IMG/VR virus record: IMGVR_UViG_3300032241_000305 | Coordinates: 1-23,971 of that record | DNA: 23,971 nucleotides | Strand: one strand, 5' to 3' | Source of the DNA: a virus | In this document: positions 14,234 through 22,075 of the stretch, piece by piece | Layout: every line of letters begins with the position of its first letter | Position numbering within the stretch: the first letter of the stretch is position 1 | The notes under the pieces: generated by a model | Databases searched by the model: none | What the model was told of the DNA's origin: nothing | The model's input: only the letters and a program-made list of their open reading frames with translations | Program-made: the position numbers and the translations under genes

Positions 14234-17200
14234 TTACGCTTGAGCTTCACCCCAACGTAGAACCAAGTTAGCCAACACCGGTGTACCCTGTGTTAGATAC
14301 ACGTTAACAAACAGTGTGTCTGGACCATTTGGATAACAACCGCGTCCACCTATCGGAGTAGCTGTTAGTTCTTTCAATGGTGTTAGATCCAATGAGTCCT
14401 TGTTTGCTGGACTGGAAATAAACGAAAATACCGTTTCGCCTGGAACCGCATAAGTGTATCGGCTAAAGTTGAATGTAGTACCGTTAGGAATGTTAACCAG
14501 TAGTGCGTTACTGATTGTTACCAGCGCAGGACTAGTCTGCACGAATGTAACTTTAGTGTTACCGTAAACAGCACTAGTTGCACCTGGAATAAACACGTCA
14601 TCACCTACTTGTACACCTGCTGCAATTGGGTCGCTGTTTAAGAAAATTGTTATAGAACCAATGTTAGCACCAGTTGTATATAAGGAACTTACAGTATTTT
14701 GACTGTCAAATATAATTCCTGGTCCAGGAGCTATTTGACTAAAACTTGGCTGACCAGATCCAATTAGGTTACCTGAATATGTTGTACCGTATAGGTTATT
14801 CCATGTAATATTACTTGGATTAGTTGGGAAATTTTGCGGATTCAATACCGCTTCAACTACAGTTGCAGAATTAATGTTTGTTGTACCACCTGATGTAATT
14901 TCAATGGTTTGTAACAATAACTGCGCTCTGTTAATCAAATCTTTGATACCTAAGTCACCTGTTAACCCGTTACTGACACTAGGCGCTAGACGAATAGCAA
15001 ACGCACAGGTTTTCTTAGTTGAAATAGTAATGTTCGGAGCTTGATAGTTAAAAATGTAACCACGGTCAGAATCAAACCCGCCATCTTGTAAGTATGCACT
15101 ACCCCAGTGCTGAATAAGTGGAGTAGCAGTTTGTGCGGTTAACACTATACCAGTACCAGCAGCATGACTAGTCGATGGTCCGCCTGTGAATGTCCTGCTT
15201 TGTCCCGCTGTAAACTCACTGTAAGAAATACCACGAGCTACACCAGTGACTGCTGGGTAGCTGGTTAGTGTCATGCTGCCACTTGGTACTGTTGTTAATG
15301 TGATTACGCTACCGGCATAGCTGGTAGCTAGTTGGATTGTACCATTGACACCACTTGTTGGAATTGACGAAATAAAATATGTTTGTCCTGCACTGATTCC
15401 ACCGAATACAGTGCCTGTGAACACAACAGCTTGGTTCACTGTAAGGTTAGCTGTAGTAGCAACTGTAACTGTATTGTTTGTACTGTTAGTAGCAGTAGCC
15501 AACATAATAGTTGCTTGAGTTATACCAGTATAAGTTACTAATTCGCCATCTAACCACATGGTTACACCTGCTGGTGGAATTAATGAACCGTATGGAAGAC
15601 CTAGTGAACTGCTAAGATTTAAAACAGTATCGGTAGCACCACAAGCAGCAGCTAGACTTAATCTACTGATACCATCATTTTGTACTTCGTATCTAGTAGG
15701 TTGATTACCAGAACGCATGTAAGCCAGGGTATTAACGTTGCTATTTTTAATTCTGTGGAATACCATGTAGTTACCATCTGGGCCACGTAGCATATAATCA
15801 ATAAATCCTGCACCATACCAAGTCCATTGCAAGCCAATCATCTGTGCTTTGTTAACAACTAAGTTATAGCCACTTGGGTTAAACACACTGTTCGATCCGT
15901 CGCAACGATCCACGTTCCATTGATTTTGTGGAACAATAATTTCTAGTGTTTTGGTAGCAACAATACCTGCATAGGTAGTGGTAAAATTAATGATACCGCT
16001 TACAGCACCACTGTTGACCACACTGAGTGTAATAATGTAAGGATCAGTGAATACAATATTTTGGCTGGTAATAGTGTTTGTGTAGTTTGCACTCAATACC
16101 AAAGTTGTTCCGCTAATACTTACGACACTGGTGTTACCTGGAATATTTGTCTGAGTTGCAATTGAACCAACAATAATACCAGTTGTGCTTGACACTGTAA
16201 TTGCATTGCCACCAACTGTTAGACTGGTTGAACTTAGCTGTGCTGTAACGTTTTGGCTAATACTGATAGTGTTTAATATAGCATCAACAGCAGTAATAGT
16301 TGTACCAGTAGGAATACTTGTACCAGTAATATTCATACCTACAGTAATACCAGTAGGAGCTGCTGTTAAGCTAATTAAACTTACACCAGTTGCTGTGGTA
16401 TTACCAGTAAAGGATAAAGATACACTACTGCCAGTAGTGGTAATTGTGCCGCTGGTCAAACTACTAATAACTGCATTAGTACCAATACCAGTTCCACTTA
16501 CGTTCATACCTACTGTTAGACCAGTATAACTGGCTACAGTGATAACGCTTTGTCCTGATGTACCTGTTGCTGTTGTACTAGTAGATCCAAATCCACGATA
16601 ATCCGGAGCCATGTACAATAATGTATCGCTTACGACAGATGTGACCACATGAGTCATACCTTTAATAACAATCTTATCACCAGCAGTTAGTTGGCTGGTA
16701 AATCTAGTACTGCTACCAACTACTGTGTTTGAGTCAGTAGTAACTGTAATTGTTCCTGCAATCTGGAATGTGGAGTAACGCAGGCCTGCGTACATAGTCT
16801 GCCCGTCATAGGCAATATAGATACCGTTTTGATCATCAAATGTACCAGCACGCACTGTAGACCCATACCAGTTGATCAAACTAACTTGGCAAGGATCGGT
16901 AAATGTAGGTGTTGTGGTTTGTAATGACTGTGTAGCTAGTACTGTGAAATTTCTTTCGTCAATAATACTAGCAACATAATAATAACCGTTATAACCAGTA
17001 CTAGTAACACCGTAAATGTTTATATAAGCATTTACTTGAAATCCATGGTCAACGTTATCTGTAGTAACAGTAATAACAGAACCTATACCAGTTCCGCTGG
17101 CACTTATTGCTCTAATATCGTAGCTAGGAGAAAATAGCGCAGCTGTATTATAGTTAATCGCTTTACCTGATTGATAACGAATATATTTTTTACTCATACG

Positions 17201-18523
17201 CACAGCCAAAGAACCATACGCTGGGCCGCCTGTACTTAACATCACACCGCCATCAAATGGCCTGTGTAGATAAAAACAATCTGGACGAACATATATGTTG
17301 GCTACTAGTGTGCCGGTCATCACATAAGCAGCTCTTGCTGTATATGTAATTGTAAGATTATTTGGAACTGTTTCAACGAAAAATGCGCCATTGGCCACAA
17401 GATTATTACTGTAGACAAATGTTCCAGTACCACTTACTGTACCACTATTAGCCACGCTTAGTGTAACAGTTGTACCTGCAATACTGGTAATAACTGCACC
17501 TGAACCAATACCAGTACCAGTTACACTCATACCGCCAATTAAACTAGCATTAGATCCAACCACAATAGTAAATTGACCTGTAACTCCAGATATAGTTGGA
17601 GTCACTGTGGTTGTATTACCAGTTGAAGTTACTTGTACATTGATCGTTTGTCCTGGAATAAGTCCGTGCGGAGTAGTAAATGTGGCTGTAATAACCGGAG
17701 TTGTTGCACTGTTGTATGTTAATGTCGGATAACCAATTGCAGATCCTGTGTACAAGCCGCCTTTTCTCAACACAGTATAAACTGTATTTAAAATTTGTCC
17801 GTTGTATGAACCTACTTGAGCTTTAGCATAGTAAGTTAGTGTTGTAGGACTAGGTACACTGGTAATCAAAAACGAACCTTCAGCACGACTAAATCCGCTA
17901 ACAGTGGTCAAATAACCTTTAACAATGATCGGATTACCTGCTATAAAACCGTGAGCTACTGTTGTGGTAATAGTAATCAAACTAGCACCAGTTCCACTAA
18001 CATTACCAGTACTGGCATCAGTGACAACTGTTAACACGTTTTGATCAGTCCCTGGAACTTCGTAGATTGATGGATAACCGCGCATTAGGTCGTAAGTCTG
18101 CCACTTGGTTGTTTGTAGTCCATACTCAAAGTCAGCGTCAAGCATACTTTGTGGAGGGCTAACACGAATACGTTCAAAAGCATCAGTACCTACGTTTGGA
18201 ATCTTAACATTCATGTAGGGTTGTTCATACAACACTTGTAGTGTATCACTTGCACTCATTGAACTAGTGTCTGTTGGCAAAACTACAGTGGTATAACCGT
18301 CAGTATTTTGCAGTGCTGTTGGGAAATTAATGCTATTACTGCGTGTAAATGTTACAGCGGTTCCAGCAAATGTACTGTCTGCAAAATTGTAGATGATAAC
18401 ATTTTTAGTTGTGTTAGTGATTAATAAAATCTGTGATAGATCTACTTTACCTGGAAGTTGTACTGTACCAGCGCCTGCTGTGCCAGGTGTAAAAATGTAG
18501 GTTCTTAATTGTGCTTTTGCCAT
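14234..18523 (-). CDS. Large virion structural / tail-fibre-like protein with beta-repeat modules
   Basis: A 1429-residue, Ser/Thr/Gly/Val-rich protein. Residues 1-150 include ARTYIFTPG-like LRTYIFTPG and a DFEYGLQTTKW / GYPSIYEVPGT segment that I recall from large structural proteins of aquatic T4-like phages. Three AHGF/PHGL/DHGF beta-modules follow at about 190, 285 and 492. Residues about 413-471 (RPFDGGVMLSTGG, KKYIRYQSGKA) and 900-949 (TWYGAGFIDYMLRGPDG, AYMRSGNQPTRYEV) look like two halves of one conserved virion domain. Between them lie several copies of a GMxVTGTGI-xG-xxxxS-xxG-T-xTLS repeat (about 318-370, 655-720, 722-765, 785-830). The first copy lies nearer the N-terminus. Such repeats are typical of extended fibres. 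GGAAAT lies 11 nt before the ATG, after the 201-residue gene. Receptor binding or fibre function is inferred. Confidence 0.82.
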   Translation of the reverse strand: MAKAQLRTYIFTPGTAGAGTVQLPGKVDLSQILLITNTTKNVIIYNFADSTFAGTAVTFTRSNSINFPTALQNTDGYTTVVLPTDTSSMSASDTLQVLYEQPYMNVKIPNVGTDAFERIRVSPPQSMLDADFEYGLQTTKWQTYDLMRGYPSIYEVPGTDQNVLTVVTDASTGNVSGTGASLITITTTVAHGFIAGNPIIVKGYLTTVSGFSRAEGSFLITSVPSPTTLTYYAKAQVGSYNGQILNTVYTVLRKGGLYTGSAIGYPTLTYNSATTPVITATFTTPHGLIPGQTINVQVTSTGNTTTVTPTISGVTGQFTIVVGSNASLIGGMSVTGTGIGSGAVITSIAGTTVTLSVANSGTVSGTGTFVYSNNLVANGAFFVETVPNNLTITYTARAAYVMTGTLVANIYVRPDCFYLHRPFDGGVMLSTGGPAYGSLAVRMSKKYIRYQSGKAINYNTAALFSPSYDIRAISASGTGIGSVITVTTDNVDHGFQVNAYINIYGVTSTGYNGYYYVASIIDERNFTVLATQSLQTTTPTFTDPCQVSLINWYGSTVRAGTFDDQNGIYIAYDGQTMYAGLRYSTFQIAGTITVTTDSNTVVGSSTRFTSQLTAGDKIVIKGMTHVVTSVVSDTLLYMAPDYRGFGSTSTTATGTSGQSVITVASYTGLTVGMNVSGTGIGTNAVISSLTSGTITTTGSSVSLSFTGNTTATGVSLISLTAAPTGITVGMNITGTSIPTGTTITAVDAILNTISISQNVTAQLSSTSLTVGGNAITVSSTTGIIVGSIATQTNIPGNTSVVSISGTTLVLSANYTNTITSQNIVFTDPYIITLSVVNSGAVSGIINFTTTYAGIVATKTLEIIVPQNQWNVDRCDGSNSVFNPSGYNLVVNKAQMIGLQWTWYGAGFIDYMLRGPDGNYMVFHRIKNSNVNTLAYMRSGNQPTRYEVQNDGISRLSLAAACGATDTVLNLSSSLGLPYGSLIPPAGVTMWLDGELVTYTGITQATIMLATATNSTNNTVTVATTANLTVNQAVVFTGTVFGGISAGQTYFISSIPTSGVNGTIQLATSYAGSVITLTTVPSGSMTLTSYPAVTGVARGISYSEFTAGQSRTFTGGPSTSHAAGTGIVLTAQTATPLIQHWGSAYLQDGGFDSDRGYIFNYQAPNITISTKKTCAFAIRLAPSVSNGLTGDLGIKDLINRAQLLLQTIEITSGGTTNINSATVVEAVLNPQNFPTNPSNITWNNLYGTTYSGNLIGSGQPSFSQIAPGPGIIFDSQNTVSSLYTTGANIGSITIFLNSDPIAAGVQVGDDVFIPGATSAVYGNTKVTFVQTSPALVTISNALLVNIPNGTTFNFSRYTYAVPGETVFSFISSPANKDSLDLTPLKELTATPIGGRGCYPNGPDTLFVNVYLTQGTPVLANLVLRWGEAQA

Positions 18524-18540
18524 TTTATTTTATTTCCATA

Positions 18541-19146
18541 TTAGTTGAGAGCTACAGCCATTGCTACAGCTCTCGCATCTACATATCGTTTGTTTGTCAA
18601 ATTTGTACTAGCTGTTGGGTTTGCAGCTACATTAACACTACCAGAAACTGTTAGTGTAGTTAATGTACCAACTGATGTTAAACTGGATGCTGTTATACTA
18701 CTATTTAGTGTAGTGCCAGTTAGGGTACTTGCCGATGCTGGCACAGTTATACTGGCACTGCCGTTAAAACTGATACCGTTTATTGTTACCGGAGTAAGTA
18801 AAGTTGTAGCTGTGCTGGCATTACCGATTACGTTGCCTGTTACACTACCTGTTACACTACCTATTAAATTACCAGTGATGTTGCCACTTACGGTCAAACT
18901 ACTTAGTGTACCTACACTGGTTAAATTACTACTGACAATACTGGAACCAAGTGCATTTTGAGTTAACAAAACAGCTGCACCGTTTGTAATATTACCAGAG
19001 GTAAGTGTGATATTGCCTGCTGAAAGAGTGATATTGCCTGCTGATAATACAATATTTCCAGTAGAATCTACTGTATATCCTGGACTTAGAAACCCGGTAG
19101 CAGATTGTAACGGATCGATTGTAAACGGACTAACTAGGTTGGCCAT
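18541..19146 (-). CDS. Repeat-rich tail-fibre-type structural protein
   Basis: A 201-residue, low-complexity protein of Ser, Thr, Gly, Asn, Val and Leu with almost no charged residues until its end. Residues about 28-55 are tandem seven-residue units of the LSAGNIT type. Residues about 89-110 contain four-residue GSVTGSVTGN units. A LTSVGTLxxLTVSG block occurs twice (about 76-89 and 156-169). The C-terminus TNKRYVDARAVAMA resembles the NKxYVD ending common in phage tail-fibre proteins, where it precedes a trimer or chaperone segment. This points to a thin beta-helical or trimeric fibre. A CATAAATA late promoter lies 22 nt upstream of the ATG, and AAGGAAAT provides the ribosome-binding site. 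It heads the operon containing the 1429-residue protein and follows the glycine-rich gene pair. Confidence 0.82.
   Translation of the reverse strand: MANLVSPFTIDPLQSATGFLSPGYTVDSTGNIVLSAGNITLSAGNITLTSGNITNGAAVLLTQNALGSSIVSSNLTSVGTLSSLTVSGNITGNLIGSVTGSVTGNVIGNASTATTLLTPVTINGISFNGSASITVPASASTLTGTTLNSSITASSLTSVGTLTTLTVSGSVNVAANPTASTNLTNKRYVDARAVAMAVALN
18839..18862 (-). repeat. Two tandem copies of a 12-bp unit inside the fibre gene
   Basis: GTTACACTACCT occurs twice in direct tandem (18839-18850, 18851-18862), encoding GSVTGSVTG-type repeats. Exact identity at DNA level suggests recent duplication by slippage. Confidence 0.75.
18986..19069 (-). repeat. 21-bp tandem repeats inside the fibre gene
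   Basis: Two near-identical 21-bp units (19007-19027 and 19028-19048; GTGATATTGCCTGCTGA core) are flanked by diverged copies at 18986-19006 and 19049-19069. In the minus-strand gene they encode the seven-residue LSAGNIT-type units, so the array is in frame and can change length without breaking the gene. Confidence 0.7.
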
Positions 19147-19168
19147 GTGTGAGATTTCCTTATCGTTG

Positions 19169-19176
19169 TATTTATG
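19169..19176 (-). promoter_or_regulatory. Late promoter octamer CATAAATA for the fibre operon
   Basis: CATAAATA lies 22 nt before the ATG of the 201-residue fibre gene; the predicted short leader carries AAGGAAAT. It lies in the 42-nt gap after the glycine-rich gene. Confidence 0.7.
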
Positions 19177-19188
19177 CTTGCATTATTA

Positions 19189-19419
19189 TTAATTAACTGT
19201 GAAATTTATAAAGCCGTTGCCTGAATTTGAGCCGTCTGAATTGCTAAAAGTTGAAATATAAGTTGAGTTATAATAGCTACTTCCGCCGCCATTCCACCCT
19301 GTATTAGTATCGTTATAGCCTCCGTAGCCGAGCCCTCCTAATGTTCCTGCTCCTGTTCCGCCTGAAGTTTGTGTTCCGCCGCCGCCAGGTGTATTTGCAT
19401 TTGGATTAGGTGCCGCCAC
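19189..19419 (-). CDS. Glycine-rich protein, distal part of a probably frameshifted gene
   Basis: A 76-residue frame of Gly, Ser, Asn, Thr and Tyr with GGGG and GGLGYGGYN clusters, ending in GNGFINFTVN. It opens at a GTG with GGAG directly abutting it, leaving no spacer for a ribosome-binding site, and it has no internal Met. It overlaps the end of the preceding 59-residue frame by 14 nt in the +1 frame. Both frames are glycine-rich, and both end in a similar G-x-G-[YF]-[VI]-x-[IF]-T beta-strand. I therefore think this is the C-terminal half of one protein rather than a separate gene. Poly-glycine clusters recall the glycine-rich adhesin tips of T-even phages (gp38), and it follows a fibre-like gene, but that comparison is inference. 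A late promoter for the next fibre gene starts 13 nt downstream. Confidence 0.55.
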   Translation of the reverse strand: MAAPNPNANTPGGGGTQTSGGTGAGTLGGLGYGGYNDTNTGWNGGGSSYYNSTYISTFSNSDGSNSGNGFINFTVN

Positions 19420-19585
19420 CTCCAGCTGTAATGGTCACATAACCAGTTCCTATATTACTAGCCGTTGCTGAACTAAATGATCCGGATGACGAATATGATC
19501 CTCCTCCGCCACCGCCGGTACTAGGTTTTAGTGTATCTCCAAACTCTTTGATAGACCCTGATCCAAAATGCTGTAATAAAGGCAC
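19406..19585 (-). CDS. Glycine-rich protein, proximal part of a probably frameshifted gene
   Basis: A 59-residue frame starting at GTG 19585 (VPLLQHFGSGSIKEFGDTLK), then a run of six Gly, a Ser-rich segment and the strand GTGYVTITAGGGGT before TAA. The start is well supported: CGGAGA, overlapping the stop of the 615-residue fibre gene, lies 6 nt upstream. It was too short to be listed with longer frames. The reading frame ends inside a Gly codon run (GGAGGTGGCGGCACC) and the +1 frame continues with the same composition for 76 residues. A combined product would be about 130 residues. This could be a genuine +1 recoding site at a stop codon, an indel in this strain, or a sequencing/assembly error. 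The N-terminus resembles short glycine-rich phage tail proteins that I know only generally. Confidence 0.6.
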   Translation of the reverse strand: MPLLQHFGSGSIKEFGDTLKPSTGGGGGGSYSSSGSFSSATASNIGTGYVTITAGGGGT

Positions 19586-19596
19586 GCTAGTCTCCG

Positions 19597-21444
19597 TTAT
19601 GCATATTTAGACAAGCCGGCCAGTACTGTAAATACACTGACTCCGGTTTTAACTATAGTCAGTGTGTAGGCATCTATGCTGTTGGCATTGCCTGAACTAG
19701 GAGCAGTGCCGCCGAGCCATTTTGGAATTATAGTTACATTATCTATAAAATAAGTCAGTGCATAATAGCCGGTTCCACCGTTTTGATTTAGAATAACTAC
19801 GCTGACACTCTGTCCAATATTCATCAAACTATTAAGAGAAATATTAGATCCGCCTGTTATATTTAAGGTAAAATTACCCGTTGATATTTGATTGAAATAG
19901 GTAATGCCGCCTGATAACACATTTATGGTCAAATTGCCTACAGTTCCTGAGTTAGTCACATTTATCTGTTCAAGCATTGGACCAAAGGTTGTTAGCCCAC
20001 TTACAGTAAGAGTACTACTCATTGTAACTGATGATGCAAATGTAGCACTAGCACTGACACTTAAATTAGTAAACTGTCCAGAATTTTGAGTAATTTGTCC
20101 TACCGGTAAGTTGACTGATCCTGCACTAGAATTAATTATATTAACTAAAGAATTAGATGTAATATCGCCGGTAGTTCCGCCAATGCTAGTCACGCCAGTA
20201 TTGGTTACAACTAGACTATCACCGTAGGTCGGCGCTTGGGCTGTGACTACAGCTGATATACCATTGCCTGCTACTATTTTAAAACTGCTGTTTGCCAAAG
20301 TAGCTGAACTGGTATTACCGTTGTTATCAGTGAACGTACTGTATACATTATAAGTAGGTGTGTTAATAATGATATTACCGTTGCTAGTACTTGTAGTGAC
20401 GCCGCCGGTTCCATAGATACCAAAACTGTTACTGGTTGTAGTGATTGAATCGCTAGTAGTTGTAGAAATACCTTGACTTGCTATAGTTACTTGATTATTT
20501 GCAGCATTGGTAGTTAAAACAATATTGCCACCTGCTACTAGATTAAGTGTTGGTATACCACTAGTAACTGAATTAATAGTAGTTTGCCCGCGAACAGCTA
20601 CCTGTGTAAGAGCTTGATTGGTAATAGTTAAAGTGTTTGTACTGGCTTGTGCTGTTGCTGTTAGTCCTGTACCTACTACAACATTTAAATTTTTTGACAA
20701 ACTAGACGAATTAATACTGGGTTGTCCAGAAACACTGACAGTACTAAATCCTGGTGTAGGTTGTGCAACTACTGTATTTGTAACTTCGCTTATGCCTAAA
20801 ATAAATTTAAGTTGTTGTGTTGTTTGAGCTGAGACTGTTTGCGATGTAAAACCGCCAAGAATTAAAATTTTTGTAACAGGGTTCCATGATGTTACTTTAG
20901 CTAAACTGGGAATATGACTATTTTCTACAATCTGTCCAACTAGTATATTTCCTTGTAATTCGCCGTTGACTGTAATAGTTAAACTAGTACCGGTAGTTGT
21001 AGACCAAGAACAATTATTAGCAACTGCTGGCGAGTTTATAGGTACTAGAGGTTGGCTTGCTTTTGCATAGATAGCAAAGAATGATACAATAATGCCTTGT
21101 ACTTGTGTACTGGCTGGTTCCACAATCAATTGTGCATACGAGTTAGCGGCATTGCTGCGAACATTTAACAATTGCCTAGTTAGACTAGTACGGCCATGTA
21201 TATTAACAGTAGTTTGCCCAGGCATGGCCACTAGAGTAACATTTATAGTTTCTCTTTCATTTAGGCCGTATTCAGCATTGATTATATATTCAGCACTGAT
21301 AAAATCACCAATAGCCCACTGGTCGATCTGAGTACTGGTATAGATGGCTACATTGGTACTTTGGTATGATAAATTAGTACCTCTACTTAACTGAGCTGTA
21401 GAATTGGGTCCTTTAGTAAAGAACATGTTTGTTGGTTGCGCCAT
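19597..21444 (-). CDS. Tail-fibre-like structural protein with conserved C-terminal domain
   Basis: A 615-residue protein starting MAQPTNMFFTKGPNS. An upstream ATG (21501) would begin before the promoter octamer, whereas ATG 21444 has ACAGGAAA 5-8 nt upstream and a GATAAATA late promoter 20 nt upstream. Residues 1-130 look like a mixed alpha/beta N-terminal domain (DQWAIGDFISAEYIINAEYG, NIHGRTSLTRQLLNVR). The middle is Thr/Ser/Val/Asn-rich beta repeats (for example LNVVVGTGLTATAQASTNTL, then LNLVAGGNIVLTTNAANNQV). About the last 100 residues hold a distinct domain: GNFTLNITGG, GQSVSVVILNQNGG, IPKWLGGTAPSSGNANSIDAY, TLTIVKTG and FTVLAGLSKYA. I recall this pKWxGGTAPxxGNxxSIDxY ending from many aquatic T4-like virion proteins, probably a trimerising fibre tip. 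The glycine-rich gene pair starts 12 nt after its stop. Host-recognition role is inferred. Confidence 0.83.
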   Translation of the reverse strand: MAQPTNMFFTKGPNSTAQLSRGTNLSYQSTNVAIYTSTQIDQWAIGDFISAEYIINAEYGLNERETINVTLVAMPGQTTVNIHGRTSLTRQLLNVRSNAANSYAQLIVEPASTQVQGIIVSFFAIYAKASQPLVPINSPAVANNCSWSTTTGTSLTITVNGELQGNILVGQIVENSHIPSLAKVTSWNPVTKILILGGFTSQTVSAQTTQQLKFILGISEVTNTVVAQPTPGFSTVSVSGQPSINSSSLSKNLNVVVGTGLTATAQASTNTLTITNQALTQVAVRGQTTINSVTSGIPTLNLVAGGNIVLTTNAANNQVTIASQGISTTTSDSITTTSNSFGIYGTGGVTTSTSNGNIIINTPTYNVYSTFTDNNGNTSSATLANSSFKIVAGNGISAVVTAQAPTYGDSLVVTNTGVTSIGGTTGDITSNSLVNIINSSAGSVNLPVGQITQNSGQFTNLSVSASATFASSVTMSSTLTVSGLTTFGPMLEQINVTNSGTVGNLTINVLSGGITYFNQISTGNFTLNITGGSNISLNSLMNIGQSVSVVILNQNGGTGYYALTYFIDNVTIIPKWLGGTAPSSGNANSIDAYTLTIVKTGVSVFTVLAGLSKYA

Positions 21445-21464
21445 GTGAATTTCCTGTTCTTCAT

Positions 21465-21472
21465 TATTTATC
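21465..21472 (-). promoter_or_regulatory. Late promoter octamer GATAAATA for the fibre gene
   Basis: GATAAATA lies 20 nt before the chosen ATG of the 615-residue fibre-like gene, and ACAGGAAA lies in the predicted leader. It marks the right boundary of the structural block; no comparable octamer is visible for the accessory genes to the right. Confidence 0.7.
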
Positions 21473-21544
21473 AGAATATAGTACCAGATTTCTGTGAGCA
21501 CTAGTGTATCTAAAGATAATTATATTGCACACTTAAAGGTTATT

Positions 21545-22075
21545 ATGAACAGATACGCTTATGCTTTGAACACTATGGATCTAGCCAAAACTAACAAATT
21601 CATAGGCTTGTTTCCGTGGGGAACAGTAGTAGATCCGTCCACTACAGATCATAAAAAAAGCCAAATCAGTTTTTATGAGCATGGTGTTGAATTTTTAAAT
21701 CAACTAGCTGTAAAAAATATCTCGGTAGTATTATTTTTGAATCAGTTCAAACCGCATCCCTTACCTATGGATGATCTTAAAAACTTTGCAGATTCTGTGG
21801 AACAGTTTGTAATCGGTCAAGGTGTCAGTGTCATGGGCATGTATTGGTGTCCCGGCTATGACAAGAAAGATCCGTTTGTTGTGCCTAATCCTGGTATGTT
21901 TGTGCGTGTAACAGAAAATCTAGGAGTAAATTGGGCAGATATTCCGGTACTATCTACTAGCGAAGTTGATCTAAGTGCTGCAAATAAGGTAAAAGCTACA
22001 CCTGTTATGATTGGCACTAAACATAACAAATATACTAGTTATGCTAGTTTAGCTGACTGGATTTCTAGCATATAA
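21545..22075 (+). CDS. GmhB/HisB-like HAD-fold protein with all catalytic motifs lost (pseudoenzyme)
   Basis: A 176-residue protein resembling D-glycero-D-manno-heptose 1,7-bisphosphate phosphatase (GmhB) and the HisB phosphatase group: GVEFLNQLAVKNISVVLFLNQ, GVSVMGMYWCPG, PNPGMF, and a closing DLSAANKVKAT. Every HAD motif is altered. In the DxDGT site, GLFPWGT has F23 and W25 instead of the two Asp. The Thr of VTNQ is L65, the Lys of RKPxPGM is V113, and the VGD Asp is T138. The GmhB zinc loop keeps only C102. It is therefore unlikely to be a phosphatase and may bind a sugar phosphate or a protein. I prefer ATG 21545, with AAAGG 5 nt upstream, over an in-frame GTG at 21494. It overlaps the convergent SGNH gene by 37 nt. 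No late octamer precedes it. Confidence 0.72.
   Translation: MNRYAYALNTMDLAKTNKFIGLFPWGTVVDPSTTDHKKSQISFYEHGVEFLNQLAVKNISVVLFLNQFKPHPLPMDDLKNFADSVEQFVIGQGVSVMGMYWCPGYDKKDPFVVPNPGMFVRVTENLGVNWADIPVLSTSEVDLSAANKVKATPVMIGTKHNKYTSYASLADWISSI

Noticed and set aside
16185-16529. Plus-strand frame within the 1429-residue gene
   Set aside because: Antisense artefact of low-complexity beta-repeat coding sequence.
18545-18961. Plus-strand frame of 138 residues, Val/Leu/Pro-rich, opposite the fibre gene
   Set aside because: It mirrors the repetitive minus-strand fibre gene; repetitive Ser/Thr/Gly codons leave long open antisense frames. No promoter or ribosome-binding site.
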